64,000 nucleotides of DNA. Origin: Neoconidiobolus thromboides FSU 785. Taxonomy: Eukaryota; Entomophthoromycota; Entomophthoromycetes; Entomophthorales; Neoconidiobolaceae. Made by a program: the position numbers and the translations under genes. The DNA lies in contig MU626264.1 in NCBI GenBank assembly GCA_025603075.1, positions 62,001-126,000 on the forward strand, written 5' to 3'. Below, piece after piece: positions 1-12,737 of the stretch (within the stretch, counting starts at the first letter, position 1; every line of letters begins with the position of its first letter). The notes beneath the pieces were generated by a model that saw only the letters and a program-made list of their open reading frames with translations, was not told the DNA's origin and did not search any database.

Positions 1-80
1 TTATATTTTAAAAAGAAACAAAATATGATCAATTGACTAATCGTTTTTATTTATTTATTTATAAAAATTTCCAAATCTAG
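1..80 (+). other. 3' part of an intron of the gamma-COP gene
   Basis: The bases before the first recognisable gamma-COP exon carry a branch-site-like TGACTAAT near 34-41, then a T-rich tract and a CTAG acceptor ending at 80. No usable GT donor lies upstream in the window, so the donor and earlier exons are outside it. Confidence 0.6.
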
Positions 81-3000
81 TTACCATTACGTCAAATCAT
101 TTATTTAGCTATTAAAGAGTTATCTTCTATTGCTCAAGATGTAATTATTATTACTAGTAGTTTAACAAAAGATATGCAACCTCAGAGTGAAGCTTTGTGT
201 CGACCAAACGCTATTCGTGCTTTATGTAAAATTACTGATGTAACTATTATTTTAATAGAAAAAAAATCTATAGCTAATAATTTCATCACTATAGGCCAGT
301 ATGTTACCCAGTATTGAACGTTTTTTAAAAGCAGCCATTGTAGATAAATCCGATTCCTCTATCAGTTCTGCTGCTTTAGTCAGTAGTTACCATTTATTTC
401 CACAAAGCAAAGAAGTGATTCGTCGTTGGTCCAATGAAGTACAATCAGCTATGGTAGCTAAAGGTTCTGGATTTAGTTCTATGGTATCCTCCTTTATGAG
501 ATCATCAGCGGTACAAATACCAAGTACTACTATCTCACAATATCATGCGTTAGGGTTAATGGCACTTATTCGTCAACAAGATAAAGTATCGATTAATAAA
601 TTAGTTCAAATGTTTGTTGGTGGTAATGGTATGTCAGCAGAAAGTTTAAAAGACCCATTTGCTCATTGCTATTTGATTCGACTTGCGGGGAAATCTATTG
701 AACAAAGTGGACAGTAAGTTTTAGATTGTACAACTATTTTTATGAATGTGTTATTGATTTTTATTAATTATTTAGATTTTCTAATGTAATTTATGATAAA
801 CTTTGTAATTGGTTACGCAATCGTAATGATTCTGTATCGCTCGAAGCTGCTAAAGTGATTTGTTCAATGCCAGGATTAACTGTAGAACAAATTTATCCAG
901 CTGTTAGAAGTAAGAAAAATTATTATATTAATATCAATATTAATATAAAACTTAATTTGATTTTTAATTAGCTTTACAACAATTTTTATCATCATCTAAA
1001 TCTGCTTTAAGATTTGCAGCTATTAGAACTATTAATCGAGTAGCACTTACCCATGCTAATGCTATGGTGAATTGGAAACTTGGTTTAGATGAACTTATTT
1101 CGGATTCTAATCGTTCAGTGGCTACCTTTGCTATTACAGCTTTACTTAAAATAGGAACTGAATCCACTATTGATGCTTTAATTAAACAAGTATCCTCTTT
1201 AATGAACGATATTTCAGATGAATTCCGAGTGATTGTAGTTGATGCCATCAAAAGCCTCGGGATCAAATTTCCTAGTAAACAACATGTATTATTAAACTTT
1301 TTATCTACAGTATTAAGAGATGAAGGGGGATATGAGTTTAAACGATCAGTTGTAGATGCAATTATTGAATTAGTACAAAGTTTACCCGAAAGTAAAGAAG
1401 GGGCTTTATCACACCTTTGTGAATTTATTGAAGATTGTGAATATTCTAAATTATCAGTTAAAATTCTTCATTTCCTTGGTTTAGAAGGACCAAAAACTTC
1501 GAATCCTACATTATATATTCGATTCATTTATAATCGTGTTATTCTTGAAACCGCTGTTGTTAGAGCGGCTGCTGTATCAGCTTTAGTTAAGTTCGCTGTA
1601 GGTATTGAAGATTTGAAAGTTAAAAAAAGTATTAGAGTATTATTGACTAGGTAATTAAAATAATTGTTTATTAATATAGAATAATAATAATATTTATTTT
1701 TATATATAAGATGTCTTGATGACCCAGATGATGAAGTTAGAGATCGAGCAGCATGGTCTTTAAGAGTTATGGAAAATGAAATTAATGCTAATGCCTTTAT
1801 TAAATCGGAACAAGTTTATCATTTAAGCACATTGGAACAATTATTAAGTGAATATTGTATGAATTCAGAAAAATCAAGTAATCCATTTGATATTGAAAAC
1901 GTACCAACTATTTTACGTGGGGAAGAAAGTAACTTTCAATCGAATCAAAGTAAATTATTTAAGATTTAGATTTAAGATAAATTTATTTTAATTTATTAAT
2001 TAGGAAATGCACCTCCAATTATTGATCCTGTATCTAAATCAAAAGATAAAAATAGTAATACTTCAGGAAATAATCAACAAAATTCAACTTCTGCTGTCCA
2101 ATTATTGGAAGCTTTACAAGTTAATTTAAAACGTTTAAATTCAGCTGTACCTGAAACTAAAGAATTTGGTTTACTTTTGAAATCTTCACCAATTTCAAGT
2201 CCACTTGATTTAACTGAAGCTGAAACCGAGTATGCTATTCAAGTTACTAAACATATTTTTAATAATCATATTGTTTTTGAGGTAAAAAGAGATTTCATTT
2301 TCTATTTTGTATATTTTTATACAAATCTAATTTAATTAATATATTTATTTTCTAGTTTTTATGTACTAATACTATTCAAGAAGTAGTACTTGAAAATTTA
2401 ATTGTTGAAATGGAAGAAGAAATTGGATCTAGTTTTGATTTATTAACTGGAGAACCAATTGATGAATTAACTTCAATAGGAGAAGTACCAGCAGAGAGTA
2501 TTTCATATAATACACCTGTAGCTACTTATGTAATTCGAAATAAACCAGCTAATGTTCCAGTAGCTGCTACATTTAGTAATTGTTTAAAATTTATTGCTAA
2601 AGAATGTGATCCAACTACTGGGGATATTGAAGAAGATGGGTTTGAAGATGATTATACAGTAAGTTTTATTTTTTGTTATAAAAAAAAGAATGAAAGAAAA
2701 GAAAATTAAATATTATTTTTTTATTAATTAGATTGATACACTCAAATTACAATTATCAGATTATATGATACCATCTATTTTAGCATCTAATAATGAAGGC
2801 GGTTTTCATTCTGTTTGGGAAAGTTTAGATCCATCAAAAGATGAAAATAATTGTCATTTAGTTGAAACATTTGAACTAAATGCGGTGGATAATTTACAAG
2901 GTAAATTACCGTAAATTAATTTATTTTTAGATATTAATGTTTATTATTTATTTATTATTTATTTATTATTTATATTTTAGATACTGTTTATCTCCTCACA

Positions 3001-3210
3001 GATTTATTAGGTATGCAATTAGTGGAAGGTCAAGTTGTTAAAGAAGAGGCTACTTTACATGCTTGTAATTTTACTGGTTTATTTTTAAATAGTATACCAT
3101 GTGCAGCTAAAATTCGTATGACATTAAGAAGTGGTATAATTACATTAGAATTAGCTGTTAGAGCTAAGGATTTAAATTTACCTCAAGCTATTGTTAATGC
3201 TGTGGTTTAA
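81..3210 (+). CDS. SEC21: coatomer subunit gamma (gamma-COP), 5'-truncated by window edge
   Basis: Gamma-COP is the large adaptin-like subunit of the COPI coat and acts in Golgi-to-ER retrograde transport. The reading begins near family residue 75, and nine exons join in frame: 81-239, 295-713, 776-909, 972-1650, 1711-1949, 2004-2281, 2356-2658, 2732-2900 and 2981-3210. Diagnostic stretches seen are SSLTKDM, AIVDK, TDSNRS-like SDSNRS, SHLCEFIEDCE, LGLEGPKTSNP, YIRFIYNRVILE, DDPDDEVRDRA and, in the C-terminal appendage, CDPTTGDIEEDGFEDDY. The N-terminal part is an alpha-solenoid trunk and the last third is the appendage (ear) platform. All introns are short (47-80 nt) with GT-AG ends. It ends at TAA and is convergent with VPS11, 165 nt away. 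Function is inferred from strong family resemblance; the start is not visible. Confidence 0.95.
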
Positions 3211-3375
3211 TCAATTGAAATAAAAACAACTTATCATAATATTTCCATATATATTTAATGTTAAGGCTTAACTGTTTTTTAGTTTCTTTTTTATGAAAAT
3301 ACAAAACTTTTTTACTTTTTGTAAATATCTTTTATTAAAAAGAATAAATGATATTTATTTTTCCATTATTTTATA

Positions 3376-6300
3376 TTAAGATAAAAAAGAAAAAGAATTT
3401 TTTGAGTATTGTTCATAAATTAAATCTAAGCCATGATCTTCCGTTTCTTGAATCTAAATAAATATAATTTATTAATATCTTTTTACTATAAAATCTATTT
3501 AAACAATAAATTAACTTACTTTTTCAATAAACAATTGATGATTCATTGCTTCTTCTTCCATAACTTTATCTAATTTTAAAATCATTTGATCTTTATTTTC
3601 ACAAATTGGGCATGTTTCTCGAGTTTGTCCTAAGCATCTATTTATTTTATGAAATAAAATATAAATTTAAATTATTATAAATAATAAATCAATTACCTAA
3701 TATGAAATGAATGCTTACATAAAAAGTGTAGTAATGGTAAATCTAATGGTGTTGAACAGGAAGAACATTTAGTTAGTTGGAAGATTTTAACCCTAATTAA
3801 AATAATAATAATAATTAATATTCAATTAAAATAATTAATAACAATAATGATTCAATTACTTGTTTTTCAATTCTTCCAATTCTATTTCCTTCTTTTGATT
3901 TTCCACTTCATACGCCAAATTTCTCGCTTGATCCTAAAAAAACTCAATATTAGTAACTCGTCTTTAACCTTCAACATCGCCTCCCTCTTGTTTTATCTTC
4001 TTTCTTTCTATTTTTCTCTGTCTATTTACCTTTTCAATTGAATTTAAATCCTGTTTAATACCTTTTAAAATAAAAGGTTTTAAAGTACCAATAGTAACAA
4101 TCGAGTTTCTGGATAAAGCTTGAATAACGTGTAATGGTGGAATAATATTATTATCTTCAATAATATCTAAAACTTGACGAAATTGAATTGGATAATTTAA
4201 TATAGCATGATTACTAGTGGAAAAATATTCCAATGTTAAATGATATAAATAAACTTCTTTAAATCTAATATATTAAATTATTATTAAATTATTATTAAAT
4301 ATTTGAAATTACCCATATTTTCTTAATGTTTCTAATATATTATTAACATCTTGTAATTTAATATAATGATTTAATATATCTTGGTACATTTCCAATTTTT
4401 CAAATAAAAGTATTAATCCTTCATCAAATGAATATTGTTTACATAATACCATAGCAAAATTAATATCATAATTAATCTATATAAAAATCAACTAAAATTA
4501 ATTAAATAATTAAATAATAATTACCTTTTTATTATTTAAAATAAATAAAATTTTATTTTTTAATGTTTGATAATAATTCTTTTTATCTTCATTAAATAAT
4601 ATCTCTGAATTAAAATTAGCTAAATATAATTCTAATAATGTATCCCAAATAATCGTTTCTTCTTTATTATTCATACTATTTCTTCTTCCATTTTTTTCAT
4701 TATTATTAATATTAATAGATTGATGTTTAATATTATTTAAATCCAAATTAAATTGAATATTAACATATTGTTCTAAATATAATATACAATAAATCGGATA
4801 ATCAATAAATATACTAATAAATTCAATTGGGTTAATATTCTTATTCTTATTTTCTGTACTTAATTGAATTAATAATTGAATTAGTTTATCATGTATATTT
4901 TTAATTAAAATACGTCCATATTCCATAACATAATATTTTTGTTCTTCTTGACTCAACTCAAGTAAATATTCATATCCCTGTTTGTATTCGCATTGATCTT
5001 CAATAAGTATCTTTAAACACCAATCATGTTGTTGATATTTTTTAGCTAATTCTAAAGCTTGATTAAAATATTGAGCTTGTCTTAATACTTTAATTCCTAT
5101 CTCTAATTCAAAATTTAATTCCATTGTTGTATTTGAATTTATAAATTGTTCAATTTTATCTTCTTCTTTTAGTTTAGTATAACAATTTAATAATAATGTA
5201 GTATGATCCGGATTTGCCATTTTACTAGGATGATTATGTAATGCTTGTAAATATCTTGTTAAACTTTGTAAGCGTTGGCCATCTAAATACTTTTGTTATT
5301 TATTATTAATTTAGTAAAATAAATTAATTATTGTTATAATTTAAACTTACTTTTCTAATAACATAACTAGGTTCTAAATAAGCTAAAGTATTTATATATT
5401 GGTCCATAGCATCATCAAACTCTCCTTTTTGATATAAAAAATCTGCAAATTTTTTATGAATATCTGCTAATTGTTTATTATCCACTCCTTTGTTAGATTG
5501 ACAAATATTTAAACTTAATTGAAATAAATCTTGTTTTAATAAGATTTCTAATTTATTTTGTACTTCTTTTTCATAAATTTTAATTAATTCTCCATCTTTT
5601 AATAATATATAAAAACAATTATTAGTATAACATAAATTTTGAATATTTTGTTCAAAGTTATAAGAATAAGCTATTAATTTTTGAGTGACATCATAGATCT
5701 CTATTTTTTTACTTTCTTGTCGTTCTTCTTCACTAATCATATCTTGAATTCGATAAGGTTGTACTCGATCCATCAATGGTGATAATATTACTAATTGTGT
5801 ATCATACCATCCAATACTACTTTTAATACCTTAATAAAATTAATTTATTATTTGTATAATATTCTTTTGATTACCTTCAAATGCTAAACAAGGCCCTCTT
5901 CCTTCTGTATCATAAAAATAAAATGCCTAAAGTAAATGTTATAAATATTGTATATACGGATTATTATTAGATTAAAATTACATCATTTCTAGCCATTGTA
6001 ATGCCTTTATGAAAGGAATTATCAACCATTGAAGTACAATTTAAATTACATCCTTGATCATCTAATACTTGCTAGAATAAAATAATTTAATTATTATTTA
6101 TAATACATACATTAATATTTAATAGTATACTTTGTATTCGTGATTTCCAATAGAATAAGTTAATATTTCTCTTGTAGTTATAATAAATAAAGTTAATTGT
6201 TCTTCATTATTGTAATCACTAAATCCTAGTCCTAAGTAGAATGATGTTAATAAATTAATAGTTAGTTATACTTATTATTATTAATATTATTAATATTATT

Positions 6301-7072
6301 AATTATTTACCAGTTATCTTTTCAGTACAAGTATGAATTACTTTTTGTTTAATGAATCGATCTTTAATTAAATTGGCTTGAATTAAGATGACTTGACCAT
6401 CCATCGAACCCACGACTAAGTTATTCTTATCTTTAGAAATTGAGAGGCAAGAAAGCTAAGGAAGATGATATATTAATATTTGAAAAATAAATGAATAAAA
6501 TTTACCTTTGCTAAACTATTATTTAATTTAAGTGTTTTTAAACAATTAGGTAAGTTTTTATTAATATTTAACCAAGTTCGATTTAAAAATTTCGTTTTTG
6601 GAAATAATTCCCATACTTTTAATATTGGTACAAAATTATTATCTCCACTTCCACCCTCTGATTCCTATTATAAAAGAATAAAATTGTTAGTTACTTAAAT
6701 AATTGTTTTCTTAAAGATATAGATTTTAAAGAATAATAAATGATAATCGGACTTACCCCTATAGTGAGTAATATATCTTCTTCTTCATTTAAATAATGTA
6801 AAAATTTGACGGAATAAGAACTCTCTTCATAAGCTTGATATTTTTGTTTAATTGCTAAATTGGTATCTAATAAAATCACATTGCCTAAACTATCTGTGAC
6901 AATTAAGCCTTTAGGAGTTCCATGTAATTGAATTTTATTATCCTAAATAAATGATACCTAGTGTTATATGATTTAATATAAAGATGATATAATTTACTGA
7001 AACTAAGTTATTTAAATTAGTTATTGTTGTTTGTTGATAAAACTCAAAATGCTTTAAATGATAAGAACCCAT
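3376..7072 (-). CDS. VPS11: vacuolar protein sorting protein 11 (HOPS/CORVET core, RING-H2)
   Basis: Vps11 is a core subunit of the HOPS and CORVET tethering complexes at endosomes and the vacuole. About 16 exons read from ATG at 7070-7072 (first peptide MGSYHLKHFEFYQQ) to TAA at 3376-3378; checked examples are 7072-6998, 6942-6757 and 6664-6506. The N-terminal half is a beta-propeller containing the family stretch GRGPCLAFEG. The middle is a clathrin-heavy-chain-like solenoid with LEPSYVIRK and ANPDHTTLLLNCYTKLK. The C terminus is a RING: CSSC near 3745, LHFLCKHSFHIRCL across an intron, then CPIC near 3610. A final exon adds about 26 residues. Frequent A+T-rich introns of about 50-70 nt explain why the open frame is broken into pieces. 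It lies in tandem with the DHODH gene, 193 nt downstream of that gene's stop. Confidence 0.93.
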
Positions 7073-7265
7073 TTGAAATTAAAATATTAGAAAAATAGAT
7101 TATAATTTGTGATGTAGATTTTTGTTGTTAAATTGCATCATGAAAAATTTAACCAATAGAAAATTATCAAAAATTCTGCTAATAACATTTAAAAAATAAA
7201 CAATATTGTTATAAACAAAATTATATGTATAATTCAAATTCAAAATAGTGACATTTTATTTTATT

Positions 7266-8790
7266 TTATTTATGACTTTGTCCCACAATTTTTTCCCAAC
7301 TTGTATTGTTCTTTTTTAATATCTCCACTGCTTGTTGTTTAATTTCTAATGGTGCGATTGGTCCACGGTAACCAAAATGAGTGTAAAATTGAACAAGGGA
7401 AGCTCCAGCCATAGCAAAATCAATAGCATCTTGTCCACTGCTGATACCACCGCAACCAATTATCTTAATTTTACCTTCGGTCAATTTATATAACTGACTA
7501 ACTTTTTCTATTGCTTTTTCTTTTAATGGAGTACCAGATAAACCTCCAGCTTCAGCTACTATTTTAGGGCTAGTTTTACCTAAAGAATATGTTTTAGTTT
7601 GTCATGTAATTAAATGGAAGTTGATTTTGTTTTACCAGTTTTAAGTGTACTTGGTCTAGCTAATGTAGTATTTGATACAATAATACCATCTAATTTTAAT
7701 TCTAAAGCTACTTGAGCAATATCTTTTAATTCTTGATCATTAACATCGGGAGCAATTTTAACTAATAATGGTAATTCACTAGATAAATTATCCCTTTCCT
7801 TAATTACCTATTCAAAATTAATATTAACATAAATCATCTAAATAAAATAGATAATAAAATAATAGCTTACACTTCCAATTAATTCTTTAAAATAACTAAC
7901 TTTTTGTAACTCTCTTAAACCTGGAGTATTTGGAGATGAAATATTAACAACTAAGTAATCAGCATAAGGACCCAAATCTTTAACTCCAGTTAAATAGTCA
8001 TCCACACTTTCCATTGTTGAAGTTTTATTTTTTCCTAAATTAATACCTAATAATTTACCCTCAATACCACTTTTATTTATTGGTAAATTATATTCATTTT
8101 CTATATTATCTTTTTCCCAATTGATATTCTTAATATGTTTCCAATATCTAGACTTTAACCTTAATTGGACTTCTTCGTGTCCGTCTGAATTAAAACCATA
8201 GCGATTGATTACAGCTTTATCTTCTGGTAATCTAAAAAATCGTGGTTTTGGGTTGCCTTCCTATCATTCAAATTTAAACATTTAATTATGTATTTTAAAA
8301 AAATAAAACTATTTACCTGTGGTTTAGGAGTAACAGAACCGACTTCTACCAAACCAAAGCCTAAATCAAACATGGCATCAATAGCTTCCCCATTTTTATC
8401 ATAGCCAGCGGCTAAACCAATTGGATTTTTAATTTCTTTACCAAAGATATTCACTTTCATCACTTCGTCATCACTTACCATCTCTTTAGGTGTTAAATGA
8501 TATTTAGCTGCTATTATAGATAATTTATGACTTTCTTCAGCATCAAAAAAATATCTCATTAAAGGATTGATTACATGACTATGAATTCCACTTCGTGAAT
8601 CCATATAATAAAATGAAAATAACCCTAAAGAAAGTACAGTTCCTACAATATATCCACTATCACGTAAGGACTCATAAGTGCTTAATGGTTTACTACTACT
8701 GAATAAAGTACGACTGGATTGAGTTATTGACTGGAATGGTTTGATGCTCTTGCTCGCCTTGCTTGCTAATTGGAAGCCGTGTAACAACAT
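7266..8790 (-). CDS. URA9: dihydroorotate dehydrogenase (quinone), mitochondrial, class 2
   Basis: This enzyme oxidises dihydroorotate to orotate in pyrimidine synthesis and passes electrons to ubiquinone at the mitochondrial inner membrane. Four exons are seen (first exon ends at 8317; then 8260-7871, 7807-7636, 7579-7266). Family marks include [44 protein letters not shown] with the catalytic Ser of class 2, [34 protein letters not shown] and [16 protein letters not shown] chose the ATG at 8790 because it starts a typical presequence (Arg/Ser/Lys-rich, few acidic residues) followed by a membrane anchor, [17 protein letters not shown]. An in-frame ATG at 8946 would add 52 atypical residues that overlap an inverted-repeat relic at 8871-8903. 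Identity is secure; the start is probable. Confidence 0.93.
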
Positions 8791-8870
8791 TCTCGTTTTT
8801 TTATAGATTGAGAAAAAGTTATTGGTCGTGTTTTTTTTGATTTCGAGATTGGTTGAATTATTATTGCAAT

Positions 8871-8903
8871 TTTGGGAGTGTTTTTGCAAAAAACATCCCC
8901 AAA
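8871..8903. repeat. 33-nt palindrome made of two element termini
   Basis: Two 15-nt arms, TTTGGGAGTGTTTTT and AAAAACATCCCCAAA, flank a 3-nt loop GCA and pair with two mismatches. The arms match the inverted-repeat ends of the ~100-bp element found more than 20 times in this window, so this looks like an internally deleted copy. It lies in the leader, or the longer N-terminal reading, of the DHODH gene. Confidence 0.6.
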
Positions 8904-8946
8904 TGTTCTTTTTGGCTGGGACTTGAGTTAAAAGGTTGAGTTTCAT

Positions 8947-9531
8947 GAAAACAGGAATTGATGGATGTTTTTCGAGTCTTGATCATCACTATTAAAAGAT
9001 AAAGATTTTTAAAAAATAAAAGCCAGTTTTTAATATAATTTGATTGTTTGATTTGGAAATATTAATAAATATATAGAAAGCTCACTTTTGTGCTCCTATA
9101 GCTATAAAAATTTTACTATGTCTTTGCTTTTTGTACAATCTGTAATATTCTTTAAATTTTTTTAGATGAAAAGACATGACTATATACCAAAATTTATTAT
9201 TCAATGCGTTTATTATAACAGTTAATTTAAATATTTAAAAAAGAGTAAGTGTTGAACTAGTTTTGATGTAATCTATACTATCCGTAATCAATATTGGGAA
9301 AGCTTAAGTTGTATAGCTTATAGTATTATAAATAGATAAAAATACATAATAATAAAATAATATTGATGCAATCTTTATCATTTAGATAAAAAATAAATGC
9401 CTTAAAAATTAGTGCCCTATATATTCAATATTCTTAGTAATCGGTATAAATAGAAAGTATAAATAGAAAACAAATCTCTTCCTCCTTTAACTTTTACTTA
9501 AATTACAAATGATTGTACTTTAAATTAGATA
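8947..9531. other. intergenic, nothing recognised
   Basis: A+T-rich sequence upstream of the DHODH gene. I see no gene, tRNA or element copy in it. Confidence 0.5.
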
Positions 9532-9876
9532 CTTTACCGAGCATTGTAATGGATATTATCTTTAATTTTTTATCACCAGAATAGCTGTTTGATTTAAGAT
9601 TTAAAAAAAAGCATTGAGAATGTATTTTTGTATTTAAGAATTTCACTAACAATTTTCCCACTCAAATAGCGCCTAAAAGATGGAAAAAATAATGAAGTCA
9701 AAAAAACATCCTCATTGTTTAGATAGGTTAGTCAACTTATTTTTAATGATTTATACTAATGTATTGATTCAAATTTACTACCTTAATCAAGTTTTATACT
9801 GTTCAAAGTCATTATATTATAACATTCAATCTTCTTTTTATAAAACTCATACTAATAACATGCAATATTTAAGGAT
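9532..9876 (+). pseudogene. F-box/LRR family relic, N-terminal part, split by an element
   Basis: The translation from 9532 reads LPSIVMDIIFNFLSPE, stop, LFDLRF, which matches the F-box segment of the intact genes at 33.9 and 63.8 kb (LSDVLLEEIFQFINPEQLFELR). A 100-bp inverted-repeat element interrupts it at 9615-9714. Downstream, VLYCSKSLYYN and YKTHTNNMQYLRIY correspond to the LIYSKYNH...MRHLNI segment of the intact genes. It then runs into another element copy at 9880. The in-frame TAG and two insertions make it non-functional. Confidence 0.55.
9615..9714 (-). mobile_element. ~100-bp inverted-repeat element (MITE), copy 1
   Basis: Ends are TGAGAATGTATTTTTG and AAACATCCTCA. The family consensus starts TGGGGATGT followed by T-rich sequence and ends in its inverse, ACATCCCCA, with TA on both sides. 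Strand is assigned so that plus reads TTAAGCGCTATTTGAG in the middle. This copy sits inside an F-box relic. Confidence 0.75.
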
Positions 9877-9879
9877 ATA

Positions 9880-9975
9880 TAGGGGTGTTTTTTTTTGGCT
9901 ATCATTATTTTTTCCATCTTTTAAGCGTCATTTGAGTAGAATAACTACTGGTAAAATTCTCAAATATATTGTTGA
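9880..9975 (+). mobile_element. MITE copy 2, 3' end degraded
   Basis: Starts TAGGGGTGTTTTTTTTTGGC and carries the core CCATCTTTTAAGCGTCATTT. The right terminus is no longer recognisable. Confidence 0.6.
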
Positions 9976-10032
9976 GAACTATAAGCAAAAATAAAAGAAA
10001 GAAATAGTTGAAGATATTAATTGTTTTATATA

Positions 10033-10132
10033 TGGGGATGTTTTTTTTGATTCCATTACTTTTCCATTTTTTAAGCGCTATTTGAGTGGGAAAATTCTTA
10101 GTAAAATTTATAAACGAAAAAATACATCCTCA
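10033..10132 (+). mobile_element. MITE copy 3, complete, 100 bp
   Basis: Begins TGGGGATGTTTTTTTTGATT after TA (10031-10032) and ends ATACATCCTCA before TA (10133-10134). The core TTTTTTAAGCGCTATTTGAG is intact. The flanking TA pair fits a two-base TA target duplication. Confidence 0.8.
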
Positions 10133-10134
10133 TA

Positions 10135-10815
10135 TTCTAAATCGATTAAAAAGTATATTTTTAAATAAGAATTTTAATAGTTTAATTCTAATAGTAAATA
10201 GTATTTATGATAAGCAACTGTTTTTAGCTCAAGTTGATAAAATAATAATAGCTGATAATAAATTATAAGTAATAAAGTAAGATTTTAATTTTAAAGCCAA
10301 AGGTAACTTTATTTGAATTTAAAAAAGTTAAATTTAAATTTTATAACAATATTGTAGTAGATATTTCTAAATAGATTCATCAAAAAGCAACCAAAATAAA
10401 TAATTTTGTATTATAAATCTATAAATTTAATTTCTTCGACTTTTATATTATATATTAAATATTAAATATATTTACATTTTCATTGTATATTAAAAAGAAT
10501 TGTTTATAACATTGAATTTATAAAATGATTTTTAGAGAAAAAACACCTTAAACAGCTTTTAAAACCATATTATACTTTACAAAAATAACAATATTTTATT
10601 GACTTTAGCCATTGAATTGAAAATAATGTTAATACAAAATTAAATACAATATTAACATCAAATACTACAACTTAGTCAAAAAATAAGACATAATAAAAAT
10701 ACATCTAAGTTAAGACTAAATCTTTTTCAAACCTAGTTTGTTAAATACACCCCCCCTATTAATTCAAATAACAAGCTTATATTACTAATATAGACTAATT
10801 GCTTATTTAAATATG
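10135..10815. other. intergenic, nothing recognised
   Basis: Very A+T-rich sequence with no open frame of note. I see no element copy or RNA gene. Confidence 0.5.
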
Positions 10816-11300
10816 ATATAATATAAAAGTTGGTGCTTAGTAATTAGAATTAAGAGCAGTTTTTGCTTAATTGACTAGTTATAAGTCAAAAGGTTTTGAT
10901 TTACATAACTAAGATTAGCTTGAATTTGTAGGAATAGTATATAATAAGCAATAAACTATATAAAACAAATAAAATAAAATAAAAGATACTACTATAAAAT
11001 ATCATAAAACTTAGTAGCTTTATTAAAGTATAATATCAGGAAATAATTTAGTTAAAAAACTTTTAAGTAGTATATTAAAAACCTTGTTTTCTGTTTTAAT
11101 TGGGTAGTCATATATATGGAATATAATAAGAGCTATAATTTATTATTATAATTGCTGAATATAGATATAAAAAAAGAATTAATGTTTTTTGCAGTTAGAT
11201 GGTAGAAATTTTCACAGAAAATCAAAATAAAGAATTATGAATTAGTTATACCATATAAATCATAATTAATCATAAAGCAATAAAGCAATGTTTCATAAAG
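10816..11300 (-). repeat. dispersed repeat DR, inverted copy of its right part
   Basis: Read on the minus strand this matches the block at 16013-16265 and at 60410-60665. Shared landmarks are AATTATTTCCTGATAT, AATAAAGCTACTAAGTTTTA and TAGTCAATTAAGCAAAAACT. Its 5' half (minus strand, up to about 11300) also matches 59930-60170, for example GAAAATTTCTACCATCTAAC. The similarity was found by eye and is diverged. Confidence 0.55.
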
Positions 11301-11541
11301 GATATTTAAGCTATGTTTTATTAGTCTTCAGACTTTAATTATATTAAACCTTGGCAAAATATATACAATTAGTCTTTCTAATTAAAATAAATAAAAATTT
11401 TGAATAATGTCTCAAACTTGACATCAACTTACAATTTTTAGCTGGCTATTATTAAATTGTTTTATTATAATAATATTAATTGTATGAGTTTATTATGAGA
11501 CTTTATAGACTGGGCTATAAATCTATAAAACAAACAGCATT

Positions 11542-11628
11542 TAGGGGGGTTTGATTTGGTCACTTTTTCTATTTCCAAGCGTTATTTAAGTAGGATAGTT
11601 AACAAAAGGTTTAAAAAATACATTCCTA
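11542..11628 (+). mobile_element. MITE copy 4, degraded
   Basis: Carries a shortened left end (AGGGGGGTTTGATTTGG), the core CCAAGCGTTATTTAAGTAGG and a right end AAAATACATTCCTA. It has many substitutions. Confidence 0.5.
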
Positions 11629-12194
11629 TTTATTTAGATCTCTTTATAGAATAAAAACTCTGCTACAATTAAATTTAAAAAATACATGTTTAAAACTTCA
11701 CTTCAGAAGAGCAAACTCTGAATTAACTTATCTTTTTCTATCTGATACTATAATTATATTTATTTTGTATTTATTTAGCTTTACTATTTAATAAAAATAA
11801 TTAATTCTTTTAACATTTAAATTGAAGCAAGTTTAAAAAATTTAGTTATATTTTTTATTGTTAAAAATAAATAAATAGTTATATAAACTAATTATAATAA
11901 TCTATAGAATACAAACAGTATTGCTTTTATAATAAATATTATAAAAAAGCTACTTATTATTTCATTTTATTTTATTTTATTATATAAGATATATAAGATA
12001 TATTAAGCTTTACTAACTATCTTTATTATTACACTCAACTCAAATATCTAAAATATATATAAATGCTAGATCAACTTTGATATAACTTATATTATTAAGC
12101 ATAGGTATAATATTAATCAAGCCTAACTTATGTAGCTTTTAATATTATAAGTAAAAGTTTTTACAATTTTAAGCTAATCCCAATGTAATTATAT

Positions 12195-12239
12195 CACTTA
12201 AAAGATGGAAAAAGTAATGAAGCCAAAAAAACATCCCCA
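12195..12239 (-). mobile_element. MITE copy 5, right half only
   Basis: Only the half from CACTTAAAAGATGGAAAAAG to AAACATCCCCA remains. Confidence 0.55.
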
Positions 12240-12317
12240 CATCCTCATATATAATACTTGAATCTAAAATACCATTAATTGATAATTTAGCATTATGTCT
12301 TAATATCAAATGCTATA

Positions 12318-12420
12318 TAGGGATGTATTTTTGTGTTTGAGAATTTTACTAACAATTTTTCTGCCCAAGTGGCACTTAAAGGATGAAAAAAATGATAAAG
12401 TTAAAAAGGATACCCCCCTA
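12318..12420 (-). mobile_element. MITE copy 6, complete
   Basis: Begins TAGGGATGTATTTTTGTG after TA and ends GGATACCCCCCTA before TA. The core reads CCCAAGTGGCACTTAAAGG. Confidence 0.7.
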
Positions 12421-12613
12421 TACATTAAGTCATTATTTTTAATAACAAAATATAATAAAATACTTTATATATCCTGCTTATTTTTTTAAATAACTTCATT
12501 ATTAATAATTTTAGCAGCTAAAGTTGTTATTTTTTAATATTAATTAATATATTAAATTAAACATATTTGAAAAATAACTTTTGACAAAAATAAAGCAAAT
12601 AAATAAAAAACAT

Positions 12614-12712
12614 TTGGGGTGTATTTTTGTATTTAAGGATTTTACCAATAAATTTCTCACTTAAATAGCGGTTAAAAAATGGAAAAAGTAATGAAACCAA
12701 AAAACATCCTCA
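12614..12712 (-). mobile_element. MITE copy 7, complete
   Basis: Begins TGGGGTGTATTTTTGTATTT and ends AAAACATCCTCA. The core CACTTAAATAGCGGTTAAAA is present. Confidence 0.7.
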
Positions 12713-12737
12713 TTTGCTTGTAAGATTATAATACTTT

